DNA of 64,000 bases from Chitinophaga polysaccharea (GCF_007829335.1 NZ_VIWO01000001.1:868001-932000); one strand, 5' to 3'; shown: positions 44,623 through 51,202, counted from the first letter of the stretch. The notes: generated by a model from the letters alone, not told the origin. Numbers and translations are program-made.

Positions 44623-46488
44623 TTAATCTGCATTCTCTGCTACTTCCCTGAACCGGGCTGCAATACCGGAGGCCCTTTCCACAAAACGTTCTGCCGCCAT
44701 CAGTATCACTTCCGGTGATCCCTGTACGTATACTTTGTGCCTGGCCCTGCTCACCGCAGTGTATAGTAGTTCCCGGGTGAGAATAGGCACATCGGTGGTA
44801 TCCGGTAATAATACCAATACTTCTCCGAACTCCGACCCCTGACTTTTATGGATGGTCATGGCGAAGGCGGTTTCTGCCTGGGTAAGGTAGCCGGGTAATA
44901 CCGCTTTCAGCGCGCCGGTACTATCTTCAAACCAGGCCATGAGCACCCCGTTTTCATCAGCACGGATAATGCCGGTATCGCCATTGAACAGGCCATGTTC
45001 ATAATAGTTACGGGTGAGGATCACCGGGCGGTTTTCATAAAACTCACTGTGTGCAGTAATTAGTTTCTTATCGTATAAATATTTTTCAATTTGCTTGTTA
45101 ACGGTATAAAGTCCCTGTGGCCCTTCTCTTACGGCAGTAAGTACCCGCTGCGCATTCAATAATTTCAGCGCACTGGCAATATCTTGCTCCTGGATAAAAG
45201 CGGCGTACCGGGCTATAAAGTCTTCAAATAATTTTACATCCGCGTTGGGGTCTATGACTACCTGTTCATCTGCCGAAGGCGGAAAAAAAGACTGGATAAC
45301 AGGTACCTGGTTAGCGATAATGGCTTTACTGAATTTGCCAATGCCTGTGTTGCCAGTGAAACGATGGCTACGCCGCAATTCTACCAGGTGCTGAAACAAG
45401 GGATGATGGCTTTCCTGTTGTTCATGCGAAGCGGGTATATGACGTTGTTCATCGGTAATAAAGCTATTGATAAAGCGGCGTCTTTCAGCGCTGAAGCCGT
45501 TAAGGGGCTCCTGTGCCTGGCAAAGATCACCAAACAAACTACCTGCTTCCACAGAGGCAAGCTGGTCTTTGTCGCCCAATAAAATCAGGCGCGTATCCGG
45601 ATGGATGGCATCCAGCAGCTTGGCGAACAGCGCCACATCTATCATAGAGCACTCATCCACGATAACAACATCGTAGTTGAGCGGATTGGTTTTATTGTGC
45701 CGGAAATAGGGGCTGCCACTGATAGATTTCAGGAGACGGTGAATAGTGGCCGGTTGTAGCTGCCTGAATTGCTGGCTAATGGAAGCATCTACCTCCAGGT
45801 TAGTATTACGGAGGCTTTCCGCCATACGGGCTGCGGCTTTACCGGTAGGCGCTGCCAGGGCCACTTTCAGCCGGGGATCGGTCGCAAACAGGATGGCCAG
45901 GATTTTGGCTACCGTAGTGGTTTTACCGGTACCGGGGCCGCCGGTGATAATCGTAAAATTATTCAATACGCCAGTGATCGCGGCGGCCAGTTGCCAGTCG
46001 GCCAGGTCGCTGCCATCGTTGATGGCGCCACCGGCAAACAATTTACTGATCAGCGGTTGCTGGTTTTGCAGTAAAGCCATTCTTTCCGGCAGTAATGTTT
46101 TTTCCGCAGCCAGAAATGCCTTGATGCGTTGCAGGAAATTGGTTTCGTACCTGAAATAACGTTGCAGGTAGAGGCGGTCCTGGTACACCACGAAAGGTTG
46201 TTTATCGTTGCCTTGTAGTCCTACCAGCGGGATACTTTCCAGTATTTCTTTCCCGGTTGCTATTTTCTGATAAGATTCCGGAAGATTTTCCTGCTCTTCT
46301 TTTATTTTATCGAGATGAAGACAGATATGGCCTTCGCTGCCTTTTTTTGATAGTAGATAAGCATACGGCTTCAGTGCCGGTATATCGAAATACTCAGCAA
46401 ATTGTTGGTGTACATCGTTCAGGGTGGGTATGTTTCGCATTCTTTCAGGCCACTTGAAAAGATTAAAATACAACTTTTTCTGCTTCAT
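44623..46488 (-). CDS. recD: RecBCD exonuclease V, RecD 5'-3' helicase subunit
   Basis: A 621-residue SF1B helicase. Motifs are IITGGPGTGKTTTVAKIL (Walker A), VDECSMIDVALFAKLL (Walker B), LILLGDKDQLASVEAGS, MTIHKSQGSEFGEVLV and LLYTAVSRARHKVYV. With recC and recB downstream it completes the RecBCD complex that processes double-strand ends and destroys foreign linear DNA. The gene order recD-recC-recB differs from the E. coli order recC-ptrA-recB-recD. It is divergent from the outer-membrane pseudogene at 46538. Confidence 0.95.
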   Translation of the reverse strand: MKQKKLYFNLFKWPERMRNIPTLNDVHQQFAEYFDIPALKPYAYLLSKKGSEGHICLHLDKIKEEQENLPESYQKIATGKEILESIPLVGLQGNDKQPFVVYQDRLYLQRYFRYETNFLQRIKAFLAAEKTLLPERMALLQNQQPLISKLFAGGAINDGSDLADWQLAAAITGVLNNFTIITGGPGTGKTTTVAKILAILFATDPRLKVALAAPTGKAAARMAESLRNTNLEVDASISQQFRQLQPATIHRLLKSISGSPYFRHNKTNPLNYDVVIVDECSMIDVALFAKLLDAIHPDTRLILLGDKDQLASVEAGSLFGDLCQAQEPLNGFSAERRRFINSFITDEQRHIPASHEQQESHHPLFQHLVELRRSHRFTGNTGIGKFSKAIIANQVPVIQSFFPPSADEQVVIDPNADVKLFEDFIARYAAFIQEQDIASALKLLNAQRVLTAVREGPQGLYTVNKQIEKYLYDKKLITAHSEFYENRPVILTRNYYEHGLFNGDTGIIRADENGVLMAWFEDSTGALKAVLPGYLTQAETAFAMTIHKSQGSEFGEVLVLLPDTTDVPILTRELLYTAVSRARHKVYVQGSPEVILMAAERFVERASGIAARFREVAENAD

Positions 46489-46537
46489 CAGAAAGGGCTG
46501 TATATTGCAAAAATACGTAACCTATACACTGTATACA

Positions 46538-47103
46538 ATGTCCCAAAAAATGAAGGCGCTCTGCGCATTACTATTGTTTTCCTGTTTGCGTGTAGCCGCC
46601 CAGGAAGAAGGTTGGAGAAAACCGAGTCAACTAAAAGCAAATCTTTCCCTGTTAGGCGTGGGCGCCAATTATGAATTACGATTGTTGAAATATACTACGC
46701 TCAACCTGGAAGCAGGTGTTGAAATGGGCCTGGCATATTCCAGCAATAGTTATAGTTACTTTGAAGATGATCATTGGGCTTATGCGGGCGTACCCGTTTT
46801 TTCAGGAGAAGTAAGGCAGTATTATGGCATTGCCCGCCGGATGGCCAAAGGGAAAAAAGTAAATAACAATGCGGGCGCTTTGTAAGCATTACTGCGGGAA
46901 CGGTAACGGCGCCCCTTTTTTCGAAGAACTTTGCCACAGGGACTTACGGTTTTGTAACACCTGCCTGGGGTATGCAGCGCAGCTGGGGAAAAGATATCAA
47001 TTTCGAAGGCCGCTTTGGCTGGATGTTTACGCCACGCAACTACTACAACGACGCCGCAAAATACCTGAGCATACGATTAAGCGTGGGGTATGTGATATGG
47101 TAA
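46538..47103 (+). pseudogene. Frameshifted outer-membrane beta-barrel protein gene
   Basis: The first frame starts at an ATG at 46538 with a signal peptide (MKALCALLLFSCLRVAAQ) and stops early at 46885. A second frame continues from about 46882 to a stop at 47103 with typical barrel strands (ITAGTVTAPLF, GRFGWMFTPRNYY, LSIRLSVGYVIW). Adding one T to the TTT at about 46879-46881 restores a single frame reading NNAGAFVSITAGT, about 188 residues in all. So a one-base deletion, or a sequencing error, splits one gene. The intact product would be a small outer-membrane barrel of unknown role. Confidence 0.8.
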
Positions 47104-47135
47104 TGTCGTACATTCGCTGCTTAAAATCGTGAGGT

Positions 47136-47531
47136 ATGTCGTCCAGGATAGTTAAGCAGGTAATTGTGATGCGCAAGGATTTAAACATGCGCAAGGGGAA
47201 GATGATTGCCCAGGGGGCACATGCATCTATAGCCTTCCTTACCCGGCATGCTACCATAGAAGGTTATACGTTACAAACGAGCCTGCGAAACCCGGAAGAG
47301 GTGTCGGAATGGATGACGAAAGGGTTTACTAAAATTTGTTTGTCGGTAGATTCGGAAGAAGAACTGGAGCGGGTGTATCAACAAGCGGTGGAGGATGGAT
47401 TGAACGCCACTTTGATAACAGATTCGGGGTTAACGGAATTCGGCGGCGTGCCTACGAAAACCTGTTGTGCTATTGGTCCTAACCTCAATGAGGCGATAGA
47501 CCGTATCACCAAAGGCCTGAAGCTGCTTTAG
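47136..47531 (+). CDS. pth2: Peptidyl-tRNA hydrolase 2 family
   Basis: A 131-residue Pth2 protein, the archaeal/eukaryotic type of peptidyl-tRNA hydrolase, which releases peptides from prematurely dropped peptidyl-tRNA. The N-terminus KQVIVMRKDLNMRKGKMIAQ, then GAHASIAF and the late TDSGLTEFGGVPTKTCCAIGP are the family signature, including the catalytic Lys/His/Asp region. Bacterial Pth2 is uncommon next to the usual Pth1. The 3' end overlaps ywbE by 4 bases on the opposite strand. It lies 280 bases from the slipin gene, near the tRNA-like array. Confidence 0.88.
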   Translation: MSSRIVKQVIVMRKDLNMRKGKMIAQGAHASIAFLTRHATIEGYTLQTSLRNPEEVSEWMTKGFTKICLSVDSEEELERVYQQAVEDGLNATLITDSGLTEFGGVPTKTCCAIGPNLNEAIDRITKGLKLL

Positions 47532-47737
47532 TCTTCGTCGCCCACTACATCTGTTTCTACTACCCGGCCTATTTGGCCATCTTCCAACCGTACTTTAATA
47601 CCGCGGGAGTGATAGGCGGCTGAGGTGAGTAAATCTTTTACAATGCCATAGGTTTTTTTACCGCTGCGTTGGTCTTTTTTCAGGATGATGGCTACTTCCA
47701 GTCCTGGATAAATGTCTTTTCTATATTGTCCGTCCAT
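47528..47737 (-). CDS. ywbE: YwbE-family small protein
   Basis: A 69-residue protein whose sequence VAIILKKDQRSGKKTYGIVK and GIKVRLEDGQIGRVV matches the YwbE family, small beta-rich proteins of unknown role found across Firmicutes and Bacteroidota. Length is normal. The gene lies 76 bases downstream of the slipin gene on the same strand but after a terminator (47777-47813), so it is probably separately expressed or by read-through. It overlaps pth2 tail to tail by 4 bases. Confidence 0.85.
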   Translation of the reverse strand: MDGQYRKDIYPGLEVAIILKKDQRSGKKTYGIVKDLLTSAAYHSRGIKVRLEDGQIGRVVETDVVGDED

Positions 47738-47776
47738 AGGGCAAAGTTAGTTTTTTACCCAGAAAGCAAAAAGATA

Positions 47777-47813
47777 ACAAGCGGGCGCATCAAATTTGAT
47801 GCACCCGTTGTTT
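47777..47813 (-). terminator. Terminator after the slipin gene
   Basis: A long stem: outer ACAAGCGGG with CCCGTTGT and inner GCATCAAATTTGATGC, with one unpaired base on each side. On the minus strand it is followed by a T-rich stretch. It touches the slipin stop codon. Confidence 0.75.
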
Positions 47814-48907
47814 TATTTAGGGATAAATATTTGCCTCAATTGATCTATCAGCACGCCGTTTCCGCTCAGGCTGATGCTGTTGATTTTTTCAGCGATCTTC
47901 TCCACATACTCCATCTCCTTCAGCTTAAACAGCATGGGATTGTCTTCCATTAGCTTGGCGGTATTCAGCAAGCTCCTGGTGCTGGCAGTTTCTTCCCGGC
48001 GCATGATGATATTGGCCTGTGCCTTCTTTTCGGCTACCAGTACCTGGTTCATGATTTCCTTCACATCGCCTGGCAGGATGATGTCGCGGATACCAAAGGT
48101 ATGCAGGGTGATACCCAGGTTTTCGGCTTTGTCGCTCACTGCCTTCATGATGAAAGGTGCCAGGGCATCTTTCTTTTCCAGCAATTCATCGAAGTGCAAA
48201 GTGGCGATGTATTCTCTCAGCGCGAGCTGGAACAATACATACAGCTGTCTTTCATATTCTTTGTTTTGCAGGATGGCCTTGTTGATATCTGCTACCTGGT
48301 ATTGTGCCCACGCGTTGATACGCAGGGCAGCCTTGTCTTTGGTCAAGATTTCCTGGCCGTTGATTTCCAGCTGTAGCTGCCGCATATCAATCTTGCTGAT
48401 GGCGATAGAGATATTATTTCTCCACCAGGAGTAGATGCCGGGATACAAGGTAGTGGCGTATTTGCCATCTACCAGCATCACTGCCTGTTCGTAATTTTCT
48501 ACGTTGAACGTTCTTACGAAAGGTGCTACCAGCCGGTGACTCAAAGTAGACCGGTCTATATTTTCGGTGATGGTGATCTTGGAGATATCGGCCCTGACGA
48601 ACTTATAGTCGATCATGTTTTTCCAGAAAGTATATCTTCCGGCAGTCAATACCTGCTTCAGTAAACCGTTTTCATAATGCAACACAATTTCAGTTTCGCT
48701 TACTTCCACTACGTGCAAAGCTGCGCGTACGTCGCTGTCTTGCAATAATATGTTTAATTCAATGGGGGCCACGAAAGGTTTGTTGATATCATAAATCTGC
48801 GCATCCTCGTTGATCAGCCAGTGACGGCCTTCCATCAGCATTCGCTGGTATACGCCGTTCTTGAATATCAATCCTCTTTCGTAGGCATTGATGGTAACTC
48901 TTTTCAT
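47813..48907 (-). CDS. Slipin-type SPFH/Band-7 protein
   Basis: A 364-residue stomatin/prohibitin-like protein. It starts MKRVTINAYERGLIFKNGVY, has repeated beta-strands, then the Band-7 core with EILTKDKAALRINAWAQYQV, a long helix REYIATLHFDELLEKKDALA and an AEKKAQANIIMRREETASTR coiled coil. Unlike most slipins it has no N-terminal membrane helix, so it is probably soluble or peripherally attached. It lies directly downstream of the tRNA-like/Y-RNA-like array on the same strand, only 20 bases after a long-range stem with a U-run. In other bacteria slipins occur in RNA-repair operons with RtcB or Ro60 (recalled, not checked); neither is present here. An oligomeric scaffold for RNA or membrane repair is a reasonable guess. 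Confidence 0.86.
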   Translation of the reverse strand: MKRVTINAYERGLIFKNGVYQRMLMEGRHWLINEDAQIYDINKPFVAPIELNILLQDSDVRAALHVVEVSETEIVLHYENGLLKQVLTAGRYTFWKNMIDYKFVRADISKITITENIDRSTLSHRLVAPFVRTFNVENYEQAVMLVDGKYATTLYPGIYSWWRNNISIAISKIDMRQLQLEINGQEILTKDKAALRINAWAQYQVADINKAILQNKEYERQLYVLFQLALREYIATLHFDELLEKKDALAPFIMKAVSDKAENLGITLHTFGIRDIILPGDVKEIMNQVLVAEKKAQANIIMRREETASTRSLLNTAKLMEDNPMLFKLKEMEYVEKIAEKINSISLSGNGVLIDQLRQIFIPK

Positions 48908-48927
48908 TTTTTTGTTTTTTGGGGTTC

Positions 48928-49116
48928 ATAAAAAAAGCCAGGGGTGTTGTCCAATGGGTGCGCACGGAGGCAGTGGTTCAACAGCTATCTCTGCATCAGT
49001 TGGGGCGGAAGTGCCAAGTGATGGGAGATCACAGCCGAAGCGATTGCCTGCTGGTGTTTATTCATTTGCCGTTATCATCCTTTTGATGAAGTGGCAGGGC
49101 TACAGCCCTGGCTTTT
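48928..49116 (-). ncRNA. Hairpin-rich leader RNA before the slipin gene
   Basis: No credible ORF is present. On the minus strand AAAAGCCAGGG (49116-49106) is complementary over 11 bases to CCCTGGCTTTT (48943-48933), and the latter ends in a seven-T run, like the 3' arm of a terminator. Between them lie local hairpins: TCATC-AAAAG-GATGA, GTGAT-CTCCC-ATCAC and a GTTG...CAAC arm. CAGGG of the 5' arm can instead pair locally in CAGGGC-TGTA-GCCCTG (49110-49095). The two pairings are mutually exclusive, as in a switch between termination and read-through into slipin. This is read by eye, with no folding calculation. Confidence 0.5.
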
Positions 49117-49195
49117 GTTGGTTGTTGTTGCTTTTTTCAGAAGCATTAAAGGATTTCAAGTCCTTGTTTGTTGTTTTTTCTCTTTACAGGAGAAT

Positions 49196-49262
49196 TCTAT
49201 TGCTCTTCCTACTGAGCTACCGCCTGCACAGGCGGACAGGAATCGAACCTGCGACCCATAGA
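49196..49262 (-). ncRNA. Circularly permuted tRNA-like domain (Y-RNA-like)
   Basis: Read 5' to 3' on the minus strand: TCTAT, GGGTC, T-arm GCAGG-TTCGATT-CCTGT, acceptor 3' half CCGCCTG, two bases TG, acceptor 5' half CAGGCGG, TA, D-arm GCTC-AGTAGGAA-GAGC, A, ATAGA. Every tRNA part is there with canonical T-loop, U8, A14 and GG in the D-loop. But the 3' half precedes the 5' half: acceptor halves are joined in a hairpin, and TCTAT/ATAGA pairs as the anticodon stem. This order matches the tRNA-mimic domain of bacterial Y RNAs such as YrlA. Directly downstream is TTCTC-CTGTAAA-GAGAA (49194-49178), the exact anticodon loop of tRNA-Tyr, then a degenerate T-arm-like hairpin at 49165-49149. A scrambled pseudogene is the alternative. 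Confidence 0.7.
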
Positions 49263-49419
49263 TGATGGCGAGCATAGTGCCTGCGAAGCAACAGCATACA
49301 GCGCGTTACTACGGCTGCACTGCGGGGCTATCTGAAACCCTCGCCTGGTTTGCTTGGTGAAGGCATCGATACTCGTCTTCCCGCGAGGGAAGTTCTTTAG
49401 TAAATGCGGTGCATTTGCC
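49263..49419 (-). ncRNA. Structured spacer between tRNA-Tyr-like and Y-RNA-like elements
   Basis: A 157-base stretch without an ORF. It holds several perfect or near-perfect hairpins on the minus strand: AAATGC-ACC-GCATTT (49416-49402), CTTCCC-TCGC-GGGAAG (49392-49377), and GCAGTGCAGC with GCTGTATGC (49323-49314 with 49302-49294; one bulge). It may be the 5' part of the Y-RNA-like transcript, or a processing spacer. Nothing else was recognised in it. Confidence 0.45.
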
Positions 49420-49507
49420 TGGTGTGAGTAGCAGGATTCGAACCTGCTAAGCCGTTAAGGCGATGGTTTTACAGACCATTGCGACACTCCCACGCCGCCG
49501 TACTCAC
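49420..49507 (-). tRNA. tRNA-Tyr-like (GTA), class II, atypical
   Basis: 88 bases. Acceptor GTGAGTA/TACTCAC is perfect, discriminator A, and CCA is encoded. The anticodon arm ATGGT-CTGTAAA-ACCAT gives GTA. The variable arm GCC-TTAAC-GGC is long, as in tRNA-Tyr. The T-arm GCAGG-TTCGAAT-CCTGC is canonical. The D-arm is not: positions 8 and 14 are C instead of the universal U and A, and the D-loop has ten bases. This would disturb the tertiary core. It may be a decoy or regulatory tRNA rather than a translation tRNA. Confidence 0.75.
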
Positions 49508-49513
49508 AGTTGA

Positions 49514-49585
49514 GGGTGCTGGCGGGGATCGAACCCTGTTCTTCCGGTTCACAGCCGGATATTCTGCCATTGAACTACAAGCACC
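49514..49585 (-). tRNA. tRNA-His-like (GTG), degenerate
   Basis: The anticodon arm TCCGG-CTGTGAA-CCGGA gives GTG. The acceptor GGTGCTTG/CCAGCACC has the extra G-1:C73 pair of tRNA-His, with one T-C mismatch. The D-arm GTTC-AATGGCA-GAAT is good. The T-arm is faulty: stem CAGGG/CCCCG has an A-C mismatch and the TTCGAT loop is one base short. No CCA is encoded (TCA follows). The spacing is 9 bases to the Ile gene and 6 to the Tyr gene, so one transcript is likely. Probably a pseudo-tRNA or decoy. Confidence 0.65.
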
Positions 49586-49594
49586 ATAAAGAGG

Positions 49595-49667
49595 TTGACC
49601 AGGCCGGATTTGAACCGGCAACCTGCTGCGTATAAGGCAGTTGCTCTCACCATTGAGCTACTGGTCA
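49595..49667 (-). tRNA. tRNA-Ile-like (TAT)
   Basis: 73 bases, almost canonical. Acceptor TGACCAG/CTGGTCA is perfect (starting with the unusual T1-A72), D-arm GCTC-AATGGTGA-GAGC, anticodon arm ACTGC-CTTATAC-GCAGC gives TAT (first pair A-C mismatched), T-arm GCCGG-TTCAAAT-CCGGC. The 3' bases are A then CCT, so CCA is not encoded. Bacteria usually read AUA with a lysidine-modified CAT tRNA, so an unmodified TAT tRNA is unusual and typical of phage or mobile tRNA arrays. A hairpin GTGTG...CACAC sits directly 5'. Confidence 0.75.
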
Positions 49668-49743
49668 GTGTGTAGCCTACGCACACTTTGGGGTCCTCAC
49701 TATACGAGGTATTAATGGATGAAGGCCGGTTTTTACGTTGGTT

Positions 49744-49785
49744 AAATTGGCCTATAACCTTTTGCTATAGGGATTTTACCAATTT
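49744..49785. promoter_or_regulatory. Composite inverted repeat upstream of the tRNA-like array
   Basis: AAATTGG CCTATA, then 9 bases, TATAGG, 7 bases, CCAATTT: two nested arms of 7 and 6 bp. It lies between terminator 49794-49827 and the tRNA-Ile-like gene. It may be an operator or an RNA hairpin in the array leader. No promoter of the usual type is visible between here and the array. Confidence 0.4.
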
Positions 49786-49793
49786 TGGAAGCA

Positions 49794-49827
49794 ATAAAAA
49801 AAGCCGGTCGTGATGAACGACCGGCTT
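49794..49827 (-). terminator. Second leader terminator upstream of the tRNA-like array
   Basis: Stem AAGCCGGTCG / CGACCGGCTT (10 bp, perfect), seven-base loop, then TTTTTAT on the minus strand. It follows the stop of the 37-codon ORF by about 20 bases. Confidence 0.8.
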
Positions 49828-49847
49828 TCGTTTAGCATAACCATTGG

Positions 49848-49961
49848 TTATGTTCGTTGACAAATCGGTCGTTGAAAATAATATGTATGCATGCCCCCTA
49901 TCGGTAACCGTTGTTTACCGCTATGGTGACTAAATGATATGTATTGAATGCGTATTTGCAT
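49848..49961 (-). CDS. Short leader ORF 2 (37 residues)
   Basis: ATG at 49961, stop TAA at 49848. The peptide begins MQIRIQYISFSHHSGKQRLP and ends in a YYFQRPICQRT stretch. It shares a TTTAG(T/C)CAC nucleotide core, read as F-S-H, with leader ORF 1. It ends shortly before a strong terminator, as leader peptides of attenuators do. No obvious run of one amino acid is present. A TAGATTTG at 49973-49966 is just upstream but too close for a normal leader. It may not be translated. Confidence 0.45.
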   Translation of the reverse strand: MQIRIQYISFSHHSGKQRLPIGGMHTYYFQRPICQRT

Positions 49962-49985
49962 GTTTCAAATCTATTTTAAGCACAA

Positions 49986-50014
49986 ATAAAAAGCCCCGCA
50001 ATCTCTTGCGGGGC
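49986..50014 (-). terminator. First leader terminator upstream of the tRNA-like array
   Basis: Stem GCCCCGCAA / TTGCGGGGC (9 bp, perfect; 49993-50001 with 50006-50014), TCTC loop, then a T-run on the minus strand only. It follows leader ORF 1 by about 30 bases. Confidence 0.82.
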
Positions 50015-50042
50015 CTGTGTTATATCGAATTCGTTTTATCAA

Positions 50043-50135
50043 CTATTCAGTAGCATAACATGCCCCGCCATTAGCATAACCCCCTTTGTGGCTAAACCAA
50101 CTTTTTGTTTGTATGTGTATAATTGAGCGGTACAT
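50043..50135 (-). CDS. Short leader ORF 1 (30 residues)
   Basis: ATG at 50135 and stop TAG at 50043. The peptide reads MYRSIIHIQTKSWFSHKGG and then a Gly/Ala/Tyr-rich end (YANGGACYATE). It begins about 16 bases after the expected transcription start of the promoter at 50158-50190 and ends 29 bases before a strong terminator. Promoter, short ORF and terminator in this order make a typical leader-peptide attenuator, though the sensed signal cannot be read. The alternative is an independent small gene. Confidence 0.5.
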   Translation of the reverse strand: MYRSIIHIQTKSWFSHKGGYANGGACYATE

Positions 50136-50157
50136 GTTTATGATTTTTTTAACAGTG

Positions 50158-50190
50158 CAAAGATGAATATATTTTTTTAATATCTCCAAA
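50158..50190 (-). promoter_or_regulatory. Promoter of the leader/tRNA-like/slipin unit
   Basis: On the minus strand TTTG (50190-50187), a 21-base spacer and CATCTTTG (50165-50158), one mismatch from TAnnTTTG. The expected start is near 50151. It is the only clear promoter on this strand between here and the slipin gene. Confidence 0.6.
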
Positions 50191-50641
50191 ATTTTTTTAA
50201 AATATTTTTTTGACTTGATAAAAGCGTATAACTGTTAGAGTAGTACGATGGGCTCAGTTTGGGGTATGTAGGCACTCAGGAATTAGTGTTTCATGTATCG
50301 ATATGAAACTGCGTATTAACATAACTGTATATTTTTTGTGAAATACACATAATTAGCAAATATGTAACGTTTACGGATATACGTTAACTAGTAATTAACA
50401 TAATTATATATTATTTGCTAAATCTTACCAATACTGAAGTTGTAATGATGTTTTATTTATGTTTGTGTTTTGTAATCATTTTGAATTTTTAAAAGTCAAT
50501 ATGATCTTATCGCAAAAGGTATCCATTGTCATTCATATTGAAATGGGTGTTTTACTGTGGCGTTATTGAAAGACCATTGAATAATTGTCGGCGATATTAT
50601 CTTTTATATCATTACCTACTGTTAATCAAAATCAAATACTA
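50191..50641. other. AT-rich intergenic stretch
   Basis: About 450 bases with many A/T runs (for example several TTTTTTT tracts at 50170-50215) and no ORF with features of a gene. A TTG at 50585 is in frame with the receiver gene but lies in this low-complexity DNA and is not a convincing start. I see no repeats, RNA gene or clear promoter in it. The composition differs from the neighbouring genes and may mark the edge of an acquired segment. Confidence 0.4.
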
Positions 50642-51019
50642 ATGAAAATTAAAGTACTCCATGCGGAGGATGATCTTGTTTTTTCCAGGATTGTTAGGCG
50701 GATTTTGCCACCAAGCGATTTTGAGGTCTACCATGCATGTGATGGAGAACAAGCATGGGAACTTTTCACTAAAATGAATTTTCACTACTGTCTGCTGGAT
50801 ATTATGATGCCCCGATTAGGCGGAATTGATTTAGGCGAACGGATACGAAATACTGATAAGGAAGTGCCTATTTGTTATTTGTCAGCAGAAGAATTGGTAT
50901 TAGTGGAGCAAGAGGTATTTGGACGGGGCGGTGGTACTGCTTTTTTTAATAAAACTTTTAACATTAATAAGCTATCTCTTTTTTTAAAGCAATATTTTAT
51001 AACGAATCCTATAAGATAA
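50642..51019 (+). CDS. Single-domain response regulator (receiver only)
   Basis: A 125-residue CheY-like receiver. The acidic pair is in HAEDDLVFSRIV, the phosphorylated Asp in CLLDIMMPRLGG, the Ser/Thr switch in CYLSAEE and the conserved Lys in FFNKTFN. No output domain follows. It may act as a phosphate shuttle or bind a partner directly. The ATG at 50642 is chosen over the TTG at 50585. It is in an AT-rich region next to a second response regulator; no kinase gene is adjacent. Confidence 0.85.
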   Translation: MKIKVLHAEDDLVFSRIVRRILPPSDFEVYHACDGEQAWELFTKMNFHYCLLDIMMPRLGGIDLGERIRNTDKEVPICYLSAEELVLVEQEVFGRGGGTAFFNKTFNINKLSLFLKQYFITNPIR

Positions 51020-51202
51020 ACGCATGCTGGTTCCGGTCGTTTCGACAGATTACAATATAGCCAATCAGGGCTTGGTTGTATCCAATATGAAAAAGAAGCC
51101 ACCTCCTATTAGTAGTAATGGCAAAATATTTCAAATTCAGCTCCTACAGCGAAACGTCGATTTTTTAGACAACTTATATTTTAATTTTTATAATTATATA
51201 TT

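Noticed and set aside
48907..49700. Prophage tRNA cluster
   Set aside because: No integrase, phage structural gene or attachment site is seen nearby, and the permuted tRNA-like RNA is not a usual phage feature.
49966..49973. TAGATTTG as a promoter for leader ORF 2 (minus strand)
   Set aside because: It matches TAnnTTTG but lies only five bases before the ATG, too close for a normal leader, and lacks a -33 element.
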